From the NCBI RefSeq assembly GCF_002192455.1, contig NZ_CP021744.1, positions 496,001 to 560,000 of the forward strand: a stretch of 64,000 bases of DNA, written 5' to 3'. Position 1 is the stretch's first letter. The number at the start of each line of letters is the position of its first letter. This stretch comes from Streptomyces albireticuli (GTDB taxonomy: Bacteria; Actinomycetota; Actinomycetes; Streptomycetales; Streptomycetaceae). Made by a program: the position numbers and the translations under genes. Positions 26,514 to 35,181 of the stretch are shown here, one piece after another. The notes under the pieces were generated by a model. The model had not been told where the DNA came from. It saw only the letters and a list, made by a program, of their open reading frames with translations, and did no database searches.

Positions 26514-27224
26514 TCAGGGCTGGGACAGCTCCCGGCACTCCGGGTGGCCCCAGCCCTTCGCGTTCTTGCTGATGGACTCGCCGGCCGCGTACGAGCGGCC
26601 GCAGACACACCGGCCCGCGAACTTCGCGCTCAGGGTCCTGGACGTCCTGGACGTGCGCGAGCCCTTCGCCGCCGCGGGCTTCCCCGTCCTCGGCGCGCCG
26701 GACCGGCCGCCCTGCGGGGCCTCGGTGCGCGCCGCCGGTACGGGCACGGCCGCGGCCCCGTGGGAGGTGCCCGCGGGCTGCTGGGCCACGGCGGCGTCGC
26801 TGGCGGCCTGGTCGGCGATGGCGTTCAGGTGGTCGCCGTCGGCCTGGTGCGCCGGCACGTAGCGGAACTCCACCGCGCGGCCGGTGAGCAGGGTGTCGAT
26901 GCGGACGACGAGCTCCTGGTTGGCGACGGGCTTGCCGGCCGACGTCTTCCAGCCGTTGCGCTTCCAGCCCGGCAGCCACTTGGTGACGGCGTTCATGGCG
27001 TACTGCGAGTCCATCCGCACCTCCAGGGGCACGGCCGGGTCACTGGCCTCGAGCAGCCGCTCCAGGGCCGTGAGCTCCGCCACGTTGTTCGTGGCCCGGC
27101 CCAGCGGGCCCGCCTCCCAGCGCTCGGGGGTTCCGTGCGGGTCGGCTATGACCCAGGCCCAGGCCGCGGGCCCTGGGTTGCCCTTCGAAGCCCCGTCACA
27201 GGCGGCGATGATGCGATCAGACAT
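26514..27224 (-). CDS. Ribonuclease HI with C-terminal zinc-ribbon-like extension
   Basis: A 236-residue protein. Residues 1-145 are RNase HI with acidic residues Asp10 (CDGASKGNPGP), Glu50 (NNVAELTAL), Asp72 (MDSQYAMNAV) and Asp138, plus His126 in the VPAHQ loop; it cleaves RNA in RNA/DNA hybrids. A Pro/Ala/Lys-rich linker (about 150-200) leads to a short C-terminal module KFAGRCVCGRSYAAGE then GWGHPECR, whose Cys, Cys, His, Cys set could hold zinc. The extension is not part of classical RNase HI and may aid nucleic-acid binding. Confidence 0.92.
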   Translation of the reverse strand: MSDRIIAACDGASKGNPGPAAWAWVIADPHGTPERWEAGPLGRATNNVAELTALERLLEASDPAVPLEVRMDSQYAMNAVTKWLPGWKRNGWKTSAGKPVANQELVVRIDTLLTGRAVEFRYVPAHQADGDHLNAIADQAASDAAVAQQPAGTSHGAAAVPVPAARTEAPQGGRSGAPRTGKPAAAKGSRTSRTSRTLSAKFAGRCVCGRSYAAGESISKNAKGWGHPECRELSQP

Positions 27225-27236
27225 GCACCGATGATC

Positions 27237-28658
27237 TCAGCTCCGGAGCGTCCCCGGGGCCGCCGACGCCTGCGCGTCCGCCCGGCGCCGGGCCGAGGCC
27301 GCCCGCTCCGGGTCGCCCAGCTGGTCGGCGAGCCGGGCGTGGCCCCGCCAGTTGTACGGGCTCACCGGGCGCAGGCCGGTGCGTTCGCTCAGCAGGGTGC
27401 GGGCGACGTCGGCCCGTCCGGCGCGCAGGGCAGCCTCCAGCAGGGTCCGCTGCACCGCGTCCCGCTGGGCATGACTGCCGCCGAAGGTGTGCAGGCGGTA
27501 CCGGAGCGGGAGCAGGAGGTCCACCGTCTCGCCGTACCGCCCCCGGCCGTACGCGAGGAGCGCGCGGATCACCGGCAGTCCGATGCCGGCGGTCATCGCC
27601 GCGTTGGAGACCTCGGGGCCGGTGCGGGAACGGAGCCAGGCCTCCCGGTCGCGGACGAGGCGCTCGGCCTCGGGGATCCGGCCGGCGCCGACGTAGGCCA
27701 TGACGGCGTGGACGTCGTTGAAGACGTAGTAGGCGCCGTCCCGCCGCCCCGCCCAGGCGTCGGCGAGGGCCGTCCAGCGGTCACCGGTGCCGGCGTCGGC
27801 CAGGTGGAGCCGCCACAGCAGGGCGGACGCGTCCAGCAGCTCCATCGCCAGGCCGGCGGATCCCTCGTGGTGCAGGGCGGCGTCGTGGATCTCCAGCGCC
27901 CGGTCCGTGCGGCCCGTCTCCAGCTGGTAGAGGGCGTAGTGCCACCAGTTGTGGACGCGCAGGTAGTTGCCCTCGGACCAGTCGCCGGTCCGGTCGTCGA
28001 GATAGCGGATGCCGTCCGCGAACCGGCCCTGCATCTCGTAGGAGTGCACCACGGCGTGGATGCCCCACACGTCGCGCGGGTTGCGCGCGACGGCCTCCAG
28101 GCCCACCTGCTCGGACCGGCCGTAGTGGCCGGCCTCCTCCAGGCCGAAGGCGTACATGCCGAGGAGGTGCCCGTAGTGCGGGTCGTCCTCGTCCCAGGCG
28201 GACAGCGCCCCGCCGACGCGGTCGCGCAGCAGCTCGGCGCTGCCGGTGAAGAAGTCGATCTGGTGGCCGACGGCCAGGGCCAGCGCGTCGCGCGGGTGCG
28301 CCACGCTGATCTCGCCGAGGACGCGGCCGGCCCGGTGGAGATCGCCCGCCAGCCAGGAGGACACGGCCGCGACGTGCATCCGCTCGCGGGGTGTCACACC
28401 GGTGAGGTCGACGTCGCGGAGGAAGCCGTCGAAGGACCGGCGGGCCTCGGCGGCGTCGGTCTCCTCCGTCCCCAGCAGGCCGAGGTAGGCGCTGAGGACG
28501 TGGGCCATGGCCGAGCGCGGGGAGGCGCGGACGGCCGCCCCGGCCTCGTCGCCCACCTGCTCGCGGAAGAAGAGCAGGTGCTCCAGCGCCGTCTCGTAAT
28601 GGCGCACCGCGTCGGCGTCCGTGTACGTCATCGCCTGCGCGTGCCGGTCCGTTCCCAC
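27237..28658 (-). CDS. TPR protein of the TTC38 family
   Basis: A 473-residue all-helical protein with a TTC38-like series of helix pairs. Marks include LSAYLGLLGTEE, GDLHRAGRVLGEI, a GMYAFGLEEAGHYGRSEQVG block, WGIHAVVHSYEMQGRFADGI and the LRVHNWWHYALYQLETG segment with its conserved His/Trp. The family occurs in bacteria and animals with no firm biochemical role. GTG 28658 has a GGGAGG ribosome site; ATG 28631 is an alternative. It is divergent from the monooxygenase gene. Confidence 0.88.
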   Translation of the reverse strand: MGTDRHAQAMTYTDADAVRHYETALEHLLFFREQVGDEAGAAVRASPRSAMAHVLSAYLGLLGTEETDAAEARRSFDGFLRDVDLTGVTPRERMHVAAVSSWLAGDLHRAGRVLGEISVAHPRDALALAVGHQIDFFTGSAELLRDRVGGALSAWDEDDPHYGHLLGMYAFGLEEAGHYGRSEQVGLEAVARNPRDVWGIHAVVHSYEMQGRFADGIRYLDDRTGDWSEGNYLRVHNWWHYALYQLETGRTDRALEIHDAALHHEGSAGLAMELLDASALLWRLHLADAGTGDRWTALADAWAGRRDGAYYVFNDVHAVMAYVGAGRIPEAERLVRDREAWLRSRTGPEVSNAAMTAGIGLPVIRALLAYGRGRYGETVDLLLPLRYRLHTFGGSHAQRDAVQRTLLEAALRAGRADVARTLLSERTGLRPVSPYNWRGHARLADQLGDPERAASARRRADAQASAAPGTLRS

Positions 28659-28970
28659 TCCGGTACCTCCCGTGCGGCCCGGTCGTCCCTGCGTACGGGT
28701 GCCGCCGCCCTCCGGGCCTCGCGGCGGCCCTTCATCCCTGCCCCTTCCCGCGGGCCGGGATGCGGCCGGAGCGCGTCACGGACGGGTGGGACCGCGGCTC
28801 GTGTGCCCCCTGCGGCGCCTCGCCGCACCGGGCGGGTCTCCCGGCGGGCGTACGGGGCCGCCGTGCCGCACCGAACCGCTCCGGGCGCCCCGCTTCACGC
28901 TCTGCCCGGGCCGCGCGAGCGGTACGACACTCTGTCACAACCCGGACCAGAGTGCAGGAAGGGCCCGTTG
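28659..28970. other. Divergent intergenic region, nothing distinctive
   Basis: These 312 bases separate the TTC38-like gene and the monooxygenase gene. I see no ORF with a believable product and no clear operator. Both promoters must lie here. Confidence 0.4.
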
Positions 28971-30542
28971 ATGTCACAAGACCGGACCGATGCGGTGATC
29001 CCGGCACAGGCCGCCCGGCCCGGCAGGGACGTGCGCGTCGTGATCGTAGGAGCGGGGTTCTCCGGCATCGGCGCCGCCGTCCGGCTGCGCCGGGGCGGTC
29101 TGCGCGACGTGCTCGTCCTGGAGAAGGCGCCGCAGCTCGGCGGCGTGTGGCGGGACAACACCTACCCGGGCTGCGCCTGCGACGTGCCCTCGACGCTCTA
29201 CAGCTACTCCTTCGCCCCGGACACGGCCTGGACCCGGGTCTTCGCCGGGCAGCGGGAGATCCACGACTACCTGCGGGCGACGGCGGAGCGCCACGGGCTC
29301 GGCGACGTGCTGCGCTGCGGGGTGCGGGTACGGGGCGCCCGGTGGGACCCGGCGGCCGCGCGCTGGCGGCTGGATACCAGTGACGGGCCGTACAGCGCCG
29401 CGGTCCTCGTCCTGGCCACCGGGCCCTGGCACGTACCGCGCCCGCTCGACGTGCCCGGGGTCGAGGAGTTCGCCGGGCCCGTCTTCCACACCGCCCGGTG
29501 GGACCACGGCGTCGACCTGGCCGGCCGCCGCGTGGCCGTGGTCGGCGCCGGCGCCTCGGCCATACAGATCGTCCCGGCCATCCAGTCGCGCGCGGCGGAG
29601 GTCCACCACTTCCAGCGGACCGCCCCCTGGGTGCTGCCCAAACCGGACCTGCCCGTGCCGGCGGCGGTCAACCGGGGCCTGGACCACCTCCCCGGCGTCC
29701 GCCGGGCCCTGCGCGCGGGGCAGTACGGGATCCAGGAGGGCTTCGGCTGCGCCTTCCGTCACCCCGAGCTCGCGCGCCTGCTGGAGGCCGGCGCCCGCGC
29801 GCACCTGCGGTTCGCCGTCCGCGACCGGCGGCTGCGCCGGGCGCTCACCCCGGACTACCGGCTGGGCTGCAAGCGCCTGCTGACCTCCAGCACCTACTAC
29901 CGCGCCCTGGCCCAGCCGCACGTCCACCTCCACCCCACCGCGGTGACAGCCGTCCGGGGCGACGAGGTCGTCGGCGCCGACGGCACCGTGGTCCGGGCCG
30001 ACGTCCTCGTCACGGCCACGGGCTTCCGCGTCGGCGAGCTGCCCCTGGCCCGGGACCTGCGCGGCGCGCACGGGCGCACCCTCCACGAGTGCTGGGGCGG
30101 CGAGCCGCAGGCCTATCTGGGGACGAACGTCAGCGGCTTCCCCAACCTCTTCCTGCTCCTGGGGCCCAATGTGCTGGGCGGCTCCACCTCCGCGATCGGC
30201 GTCCTCGAAGCCCAGCTGACGTACCTCACCGCGGCCCTCGCCCACCTGGGCCGCGACGGCCACGCAGCCCTGGACGTCCGGCCGGCCGTGCAGGCCGCGT
30301 ACGACACGGCGGTGCAGGAGGCGCTGCGGACCACGGTGTACAACTCCGGCGGCTGCGCCAGCTACTACCTCGCCCCCAGCGGGCGGAACACCTACGCCTG
30401 GCCGTGGTCCACGGGGCGGCTCGTGCGCCGGCTGGGGCGCTTCGACCCGGGGGACTACACGTGGTACGGGGAGGCGGCGGCCGGGGACTCCGGTGGGAAG
30501 GCGCGGGCCGAGGGCCCGGGAGGTCGGGGCGGGGCGATCTGA
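28971..30542 (+). CDS. Flavin-containing monooxygenase, Baeyer-Villiger type
   Basis: A 523-residue enzyme from ATG 28971 with a GGAAGGG ribosome site. It has two Rossmann motifs, VVIVGAGFSGIGAAV for FAD and VAVVGAGASAIQIVP for NADPH, and between them the BVMO fingerprint FAGPVFHTARWD (FxGxxxHxxxW). The NTYPGCACDVPS segment after the FAD motif and the NLFLLLGPN segment near the end are typical of cyclohexanone-monooxygenase relatives. It should insert oxygen next to a ketone, or oxidise a heteroatom, using NADPH and O2. The longer frame reaching back to 26247 is not coding. The Gly-rich tail is probably disordered. Confidence 0.92.
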   Translation: MSQDRTDAVIPAQAARPGRDVRVVIVGAGFSGIGAAVRLRRGGLRDVLVLEKAPQLGGVWRDNTYPGCACDVPSTLYSYSFAPDTAWTRVFAGQREIHDYLRATAERHGLGDVLRCGVRVRGARWDPAAARWRLDTSDGPYSAAVLVLATGPWHVPRPLDVPGVEEFAGPVFHTARWDHGVDLAGRRVAVVGAGASAIQIVPAIQSRAAEVHHFQRTAPWVLPKPDLPVPAAVNRGLDHLPGVRRALRAGQYGIQEGFGCAFRHPELARLLEAGARAHLRFAVRDRRLRRALTPDYRLGCKRLLTSSTYYRALAQPHVHLHPTAVTAVRGDEVVGADGTVVRADVLVTATGFRVGELPLARDLRGAHGRTLHECWGGEPQAYLGTNVSGFPNLFLLLGPNVLGGSTSAIGVLEAQLTYLTAALAHLGRDGHAALDVRPAVQAAYDTAVQEALRTTVYNSGGCASYYLAPSGRNTYAWPWSTGRLVRRLGRFDPGDYTWYGEAAAGDSGGKARAEGPGGRGGAI

Positions 30543-30599
30543 CCGCTCGGGCGCGGCGTCACGCGCCGCTCCCCGGCCTTACGCCGCCCGTACGGGATC

Positions 30600-30621
30600 G
30601 CGCACGGCTCCCGCCGTGCGC
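30600..30621. terminator. Hairpin terminator between convergent genes
   Basis: A perfect 9-base stem GCGCACGGC / GCCGTGCGC with a 4-base loop lies between the monooxygenase end (30542) and the MerR gene end (30635). It is flanked by two identical 19-base copies of GCGGCGTCACGCGCCGCTC at 30553-30571 and 30629-30647, each able to form a 6-base hairpin. Confidence 0.6.
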
Positions 30622-30634
30622 CGCGCACGCGGCG

Positions 30635-31540
30635 TCACGCGCCGCTCGCCGACTCCACCGGGTCCGTCCCACCCGCCTCTTCTTCCGCTTTCTCTGTTTC
30701 CTTCGCTTCCTCCGCCGCGAGGAACTCCTCGGCCGTCATCCGGCCGATCAGCTCCGCGAGGCGCGCCTCCGCCGGTGACAGCGTGCCCGGGAGGCGCATG
30801 GCCTCCTTGATCTCCGGCCACTCCACCTCGCCGGTCTCCTCGTCGACGACGAGCTCCGGCTCGTACTCCGCGTGATCGATCCCGGCGGCGCGCTCGGCGT
30901 CCTCCATGGCCCGGTAGTGAGCCAGGTACCGCGCGGCGAGTTCCCCGATCCGCGGGTCGTCCGGGTCGGTGTCCGCCAGGGCGGCGGCGGCCCGGTCGAG
31001 GCGGTCCTGTTCGGCGCGCAGGCCCTCGTCGGCGGCGAGGACCCCGAAGCCGACGGCCTGCGCCGCGGCGGCCTCCGGTCCCCCGAACCGCTCCGTGACC
31101 AGCAGGGCGTCGAGCTCGTCGGGCCGCAGCGGGCCCGCGCCGAGCTTGTCCAGCACCTCCATCACCTGGGGTGAGAGGAGTCCCAGGTCGCTGTCGGCCT
31201 CGCGCAGGCGGTGCAGGACCTCGCGCTGGCGCCGGACGGTCTCGGCCTTCTCCGCGAGGCTCTCCTCCAGTTCCTCCAGCAGGGTCCGCCGGCGGCGGTT
31301 GTCGCCGGCGGTCATGACGGTGCGGATGTCCTCCAGGCTCAGCCCGGTACCCGTCATCCGCCGGATCCACAGCAGGCGCACGATGTCGTCGTAGCCGTAG
31401 CGGCGGCGGCCGTCCGCCCCGCGCTCCGGCTCGGGGAGCAGCCCGAGCGCGTGGTAGTGGCGGATGGCCCGCGGGGTGGTGCCGGCCAGGGCGGCCGCCT
31501 CGCCGATCTTGACGCTGCGCGGTGGGGTGGGGGTGATCAT
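30635..31540 (-). CDS. MerR family transcriptional regulator
   Basis: A 301-residue protein with the N-terminal winged helix VKIGEAAALAGTTPRAIRHYHALGLLPEP and RRRYGYDDIVRLLWIRRM, followed by the long dimerisation helix (TLLEELEESLAEKAETVRRQ). The C-terminal half (about residues 130-300) is a helical acidic effector domain ending in a Glu/Ala-rich tail; it has no Cys pair, so metal sensing is unlikely. A MerR-type promoter lies just upstream, suggesting autoregulation. It is divergent from an alpha/beta hydrolase that may be its target. Confidence 0.9.
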   Translation of the reverse strand: MITPTPPRSVKIGEAAALAGTTPRAIRHYHALGLLPEPERGADGRRRYGYDDIVRLLWIRRMTGTGLSLEDIRTVMTAGDNRRRRTLLEELEESLAEKAETVRRQREVLHRLREADSDLGLLSPQVMEVLDKLGAGPLRPDELDALLVTERFGGPEAAAAQAVGFGVLAADEGLRAEQDRLDRAAAALADTDPDDPRIGELAARYLAHYRAMEDAERAAGIDHAEYEPELVVDEETGEVEWPEIKEAMRLPGTLSPAEARLAELIGRMTAEEFLAAEEAKETEKAEEEAGGTDPVESASGA

Positions 31541-31572
31541 CGGAACTCAGCCTTTCGCTTCCAGCTGCTCCC

Positions 31573-31603
31573 ACCAGAACACATGCCGCGACGTCATGTG
31601 CAA
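31573..31603 (-). promoter_or_regulatory. MerR-type promoter with 19-base spacer
   Basis: Read on the minus strand, -35 TTGCAC (31598-31603), a 19-base spacer and -10 TCTGGT (31573-31578) precede the MerR gene. A dyad CACATG-N9-CATGTG (31580-31600) fills the spacer, the arrangement MerR proteins act on. Confidence 0.45.
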
Positions 31604-31762
31604 ACCGCCGGTGCCACGCGCGCCCCGCGTCTCCGGCGTCTCCGGGAAGAACGGGTGCGTCCGGCCTGTTGACCGGTCGGCGGGTACGGGCGCGGGCCCG
31701 TGCGCCGGTGTGACCGGCGAGCCGCCCGCCGCCGTCGGACCCGTTCCGGAAGGACGCTCGCC

Positions 31763-32551
31763 GTGCCGTACGCCAGGACCCCGGACGGGGTACGCATCGC
31801 CTACCAGCTCCGTGGCACCGGAGCCCCGCTCGTCCTGCTGGCGGGCCAGGCCAACAGTCACCGCTGGTGGGACGGGGTCCGCGACGACTTCCACGGCGCG
31901 CGGAGCACTCTCACGCTCGACTACCGGGGCACCGGCGGCAGCGACGAGGCCACGGACCCCGTCGGCACCCGGGACTTCGCCGGGGACGTGATCGCCGTGC
32001 TCGACGAGCTCGGCATCGAGCGGGCGGACGTCTACGGCACGTCCATGGGCGGGCGGGTGGCCCAGTGGGTGGCCGCCCTCCACCCGGAGCGGGTCCGCGC
32101 GCTCGTGCTCGGCTGCACCTCGCCGGGCGGCCGGTACGGCGTCGAGCGCGGCGGCGACGTGCTCCGGTCGCTGGCCCACCCCGACCCGGCGAAGGCGCGA
32201 CGGGCCCTGCTGGAGACGATGTACACCCCGGAGTGGCTCGCGACCCGCTCCGGTCCTTTCCACACCCTGGGCGACCCCGCCATGTCCGCCCTCGCCTGGC
32301 GCCGGCACCTGACCGCGAGCCGCCGGCACGACGCGTGGGACGCGCTCCCCGGCATCCGCTCCCCCACGCTGGTGCTGCACGGCGGAGACGACGTCCTCAA
32401 CCCCACCGCGAACGCGCCGTTGCTGGCGGGCCGCGTCCCCGGGGCCCGGCTGGAGGTGATCCCCGGGGCGAGGCACGCCTATTTCGAGGAGTTCCGCGCC
32501 GTGGCGGGACCGCTCGTACTCGACTTCCTCGACCAGGCGGCAGGGGTCTGA
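31763..32551 (+). CDS. Alpha/beta hydrolase
   Basis: A 262-residue hydrolase started at GTG 31763 (MPYARTPDGVRIAYQL), eight bases after GGAAGGA. The nucleophile elbow is GTSMGG, the acid is in LHGGDDVLNP, and the base is in PGARHAYFEEF. The oxyanion region LVLLAGQANSHRWWDG lacks the usual HG. It belongs to the broad prolyl aminopeptidase/haloperoxidase-like group. The substrate is unknown. It is divergent from the MerR gene. Confidence 0.88.
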   Translation: MPYARTPDGVRIAYQLRGTGAPLVLLAGQANSHRWWDGVRDDFHGARSTLTLDYRGTGGSDEATDPVGTRDFAGDVIAVLDELGIERADVYGTSMGGRVAQWVAALHPERVRALVLGCTSPGGRYGVERGGDVLRSLAHPDPAKARRALLETMYTPEWLATRSGPFHTLGDPAMSALAWRRHLTASRRHDAWDALPGIRSPTLVLHGGDDVLNPTANAPLLAGRVPGARLEVIPGARHAYFEEFRAVAGPLVLDFLDQAAGV

Positions 32552-32631
32552 CACCAGGCCTTCACAGCGACGTGAGCCCGCCATCGTGCTCGTCAGCGGC
32601 CGCCCGGCCGACGGTCGAACCTGCCGCCCCT

Positions 32632-33495
32632 CTAGGCTCGGTCGGCCTGCCGGACCGGCTCCGCCCCGGTCTCGATCAGGAAGCCGGTGAGCACTTCGGC
32701 GAGTCGTTCGGGCTGGTCCTCGGGGACGAGGGTGGCCGAATCCGCGATCTCGACCAGGCGGCCCCGCGGGTACAGCTCGGCCAGCCGGGGGCCGTGCTCG
32801 CGCGGCATCAGCCGGTCCTCGGTCGCCCAGACGACCAGTACCGGGCGGTCGAAGTCACGCAGTCGTTCGCTCCAGGCCAGCAGGGTCGCCCGTTTGGGCG
32901 CCGAGGTGGCGAATTTGGCGAAGTCCCTGCGGATGGCCCTGCTCCGGCTCGCGGGGGCGAACCACTCGTCCATGATCTCGTCCGGGATCCCCCGGAGGCT
33001 CATCCCGCCGTAACCGCTGCGGTGGTGCCGGAAGAACGGGATGCGCATGAGCCACGTCAGGACCCGTACGCCGCCGGGGACCCTGCACACCACGGCCCCC
33101 GCTTCGGCGGGCCCGGGCGGGAAGTTGTCGAACGCCTCGCACGCCACCAGCACCATGCGCGCGACCCGCTCGGCCTTGCCCGCCGACACGAGGAACTGGC
33201 CGCCTCCCCAGTCGTTGAGGACGAGGGTCACATCGTCAAGGGCGAGCCGTTCGATGAACTCGCCCAGGAGCAGCGCGACACCGCGCTGGGAGAGGTCGGC
33301 GTCCGGGGCCATCGGCCGGCGGTGCCCGCCGAGGGGCAGCGTGGGCAGGACACAGCGATACCCGTCCATCAGCGGCACCACTTTGCGCCACTGCTTCTCG
33401 TTCATCGGCAGGCCGTGACACAGCACCAGCACCGGCCCGTCCCCGCCGGTGTCCTGGTAGTCGATCGTTCCGGACGACAGCTCGATCTTCGGCAT
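32632..33495 (-). CDS. Alpha/beta hydrolase with Asp nucleophile (haloalkane dehalogenase-like)
   Basis: A 287-residue protein from ATG 33495, with AGGAGG four bases upstream. The oxyanion motif is VLCHGLPMNEKQW. The nucleophile elbow reads LNDWGGGQ, so the nucleophile would be Asp rather than Ser, as in dehalogenases and epoxide hydrolases. The acid is at WATEDRLMP. The site that normally carries the catalytic His (GHFLQEDxP) reads SATLVPEDQPERL, with no His. It may use another base or have altered chemistry. The gene is convergent with the other hydrolase at 32551. Confidence 0.88.
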   Translation of the reverse strand: MPKIELSSGTIDYQDTGGDGPVLVLCHGLPMNEKQWRKVVPLMDGYRCVLPTLPLGGHRRPMAPDADLSQRGVALLLGEFIERLALDDVTLVLNDWGGGQFLVSAGKAERVARMVLVACEAFDNFPPGPAEAGAVVCRVPGGVRVLTWLMRIPFFRHHRSGYGGMSLRGIPDEIMDEWFAPASRSRAIRRDFAKFATSAPKRATLLAWSERLRDFDRPVLVVWATEDRLMPREHGPRLAELYPRGRLVEIADSATLVPEDQPERLAEVLTGFLIETGAEPVRQADRA

Positions 33496-33760
33496 CGCGC
33501 CTCCTGGTGGCAGACCGTCCTCACGCGGTCCAGTGAACACCGGTGGGCGGCGCGAAGACCTTCTCGTACAGAAGGATCAGGGCATCGAGGCCGACGGACA
33601 CCGGGTGGCGGGACCCTGGCCGCTTTCCGCAGGCTCCGAACTGACAAAGCATCACCCTGCTTGCCCTCGTCGCGTTAGCCCTGCTGTCCCGTTGAGCACA
33701 GTGCTCCGTGAGGAGGCGCACGCAGCCCGCGTGGCGCTCCCGCCACGGAGGGAAACGGCG

Positions 33761-34102
33761 ATGACGTCAGGCACCCGCTTCAACTTCACCCGCCGGCATC
33801 TGGCGCTCACCGCCGGCGCGGCCGCCCTGGCCGCCTCCGGCGGGGTGTGGTTCGCCGCGTCGTCCGCTTCCGCGCAGGCGGAGCTCAAGCCGGACATCGT
33901 CACCGCGACCGCCAGCAAGCACAACACCGCCCAGGCCACGGCCGTCTGCCCGCCCGGCAAGCACGCCACCGGCGGCGGCTGGCAGAGCAACGGGGACGGG
34001 AAGGACAGCTATCCCGCCCCCGACGGCAGAGGCTGGACCGCCGTCGCCGCCGGCCCGTACACCATCAACCTCACCGTCTACGCCGTCTGCCAGGCGGACT
34101 GA
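33761..34102 (+). CDS. Small exported protein with Tat-type signal
   Basis: A 113-residue protein from ATG 33761 with a GGAGGGAAA ribosome site. The signal peptide is TRRHLALTAGAAALAASGGV with twin arginines and a likely cut after ASAQA. The mature part of about 70 residues has two cysteines (AVCPPGKHATGGGW and YAVCQAD) that could form a disulfide. I recognise no family; the CPPGKxxTGGGW pattern resembles small secreted actinobacterial beta-sheet proteins of unknown role. Confidence 0.8.
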   Translation: MTSGTRFNFTRRHLALTAGAAALAASGGVWFAASSASAQAELKPDIVTATASKHNTAQATAVCPPGKHATGGGWQSNGDGKDSYPAPDGRGWTAVAAGPYTINLTVYAVCQAD

Positions 34103-34138
34103 CCTCGGGCGCTCGCACGCGGCGAGGCGGGGCCGCCG

Positions 34139-35176
34139 TCACACCGCGACCGCCTCCACTATCGAGGTGGGGGACGGCGTGGGGACGATCCGGGTGCGGC
34201 GCAGGCCGGCCCGGGACAGCAGGGCGTCCAGTTCGCCGGTGTCGCGCTCCGCGCTGTCGAACAGCGTCATCATGGCCAGGTCCAGGGCCTTGCCGGGGTG
34301 CGGGTCGTTGCCCGGCGGGATGAGGGCGTCGATGACGAGCAGGCGGCTTCCCGGTGCCATGGCCGAGCGGCAGGAGCGCAGGATCCGCGAGGCGTCGGCG
34401 TCGTCCCAGTCGTGCAGGATCTGCTTGAGGACGTACAGGTCGCCTCCGGTGGGGACGGAGGCGAAGAAGTCACCGGCCTCGACGCGCCAGCGCCCCGCCA
34501 GGGACGGGACGTCCAGGGTGTGGTCACCGGCGGTGACCTCGCGGTCGAAGAGGACGCCGTCGAGGCCAGGGTGACGTTCGAGGATCTCCCGCAGCAGTCC
34601 GCCCCGGCCACCGCCGACGTCGACGACGGTGCCGGTGGCCGGGAAGTCGTAGACCTCCGCGACGAGCGCGTCGGCGGGAGCCGAGAAGGCGGCCATCCCG
34701 GCGTCGAAGACCTCGCGGGCCGCGTCGTCGGACTCCAGGTAGGCGAAGTACGGGGCACCGTGGAAGCGGGCGAAGGACGGCTCGCCGGTCCGTACCGTCT
34801 CCGTGAGCCCGCCCGAGGTCCGCCGGTACATGTCGTCCGTGATCATGACGATGCCGGGGTGCTGGGACCCGGGCACGCCGGTGCGCAGCAGCGCCGCCGC
34901 CGGGGTGAGGTGGAAGGCGCCCGCGTCGTCCTCGCGGAAGACACCGCGGGAGGCGAGGAACCTCAGCACGCGGCACAGGTGGGTGCCGCGGGCCCCGGTG
35001 CGGCGGGCCAGTTCGTCCGGGTGGAGCGGCCCGTCGGCGAGGTGGTCGGCGACGCGGAGGTCGACGGCGGTGCGCAGGGCAGCCGAGGCCAGGTGGCCCA
35101 GGGCCATGTCGACCAGCAGCGCGGCGTCGGCCGCGGTCGTGGTGGCTGTGGCTGTGGCTGTGTCCACGCGGTTCAT
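34139..35176 (-). CDS. SAM-dependent O-methyltransferase (AdoMet_MTase/hydroxyneurosporene type)
   Basis: A 345-residue enzyme from ATG 35176. The N-terminal dimerisation/winged-helix domain has VADHLADGPLHPDELARRTG. The Rossmann domain has the SAM motif VVDVGGGRGGLL, the DFFASVPTGGDLYVLKQI strand and the catalytic HDWDD. This is the small-molecule O-methyltransferase family of antibiotic pathways. It lies five bases after the upstream methyltransferase gene and is probably cotranscribed with it. A second enzyme of the same family is at 59069. Confidence 0.9.
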   Translation of the reverse strand: MNRVDTATATATTTAADAALLVDMALGHLASAALRTAVDLRVADHLADGPLHPDELARRTGARGTHLCRVLRFLASRGVFREDDAGAFHLTPAAALLRTGVPGSQHPGIVMITDDMYRRTSGGLTETVRTGEPSFARFHGAPYFAYLESDDAAREVFDAGMAAFSAPADALVAEVYDFPATGTVVDVGGGRGGLLREILERHPGLDGVLFDREVTAGDHTLDVPSLAGRWRVEAGDFFASVPTGGDLYVLKQILHDWDDADASRILRSCRSAMAPGSRLLVIDALIPPGNDPHPGKALDLAMMTLFDSAERDTGELDALLSRAGLRRTRIVPTPSPTSIVEAVAV

Positions 35177-35181
35177 GGGTG

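Noticed and set aside
26247..28970. Long in-frame extension upstream of the monooxygenase, running back over RNase HI and the TPR gene
   Set aside because: It is antisense to two well-supported genes and its composition is unlike any protein; ATG 28971 has a good ribosome site and a normal N-terminus.
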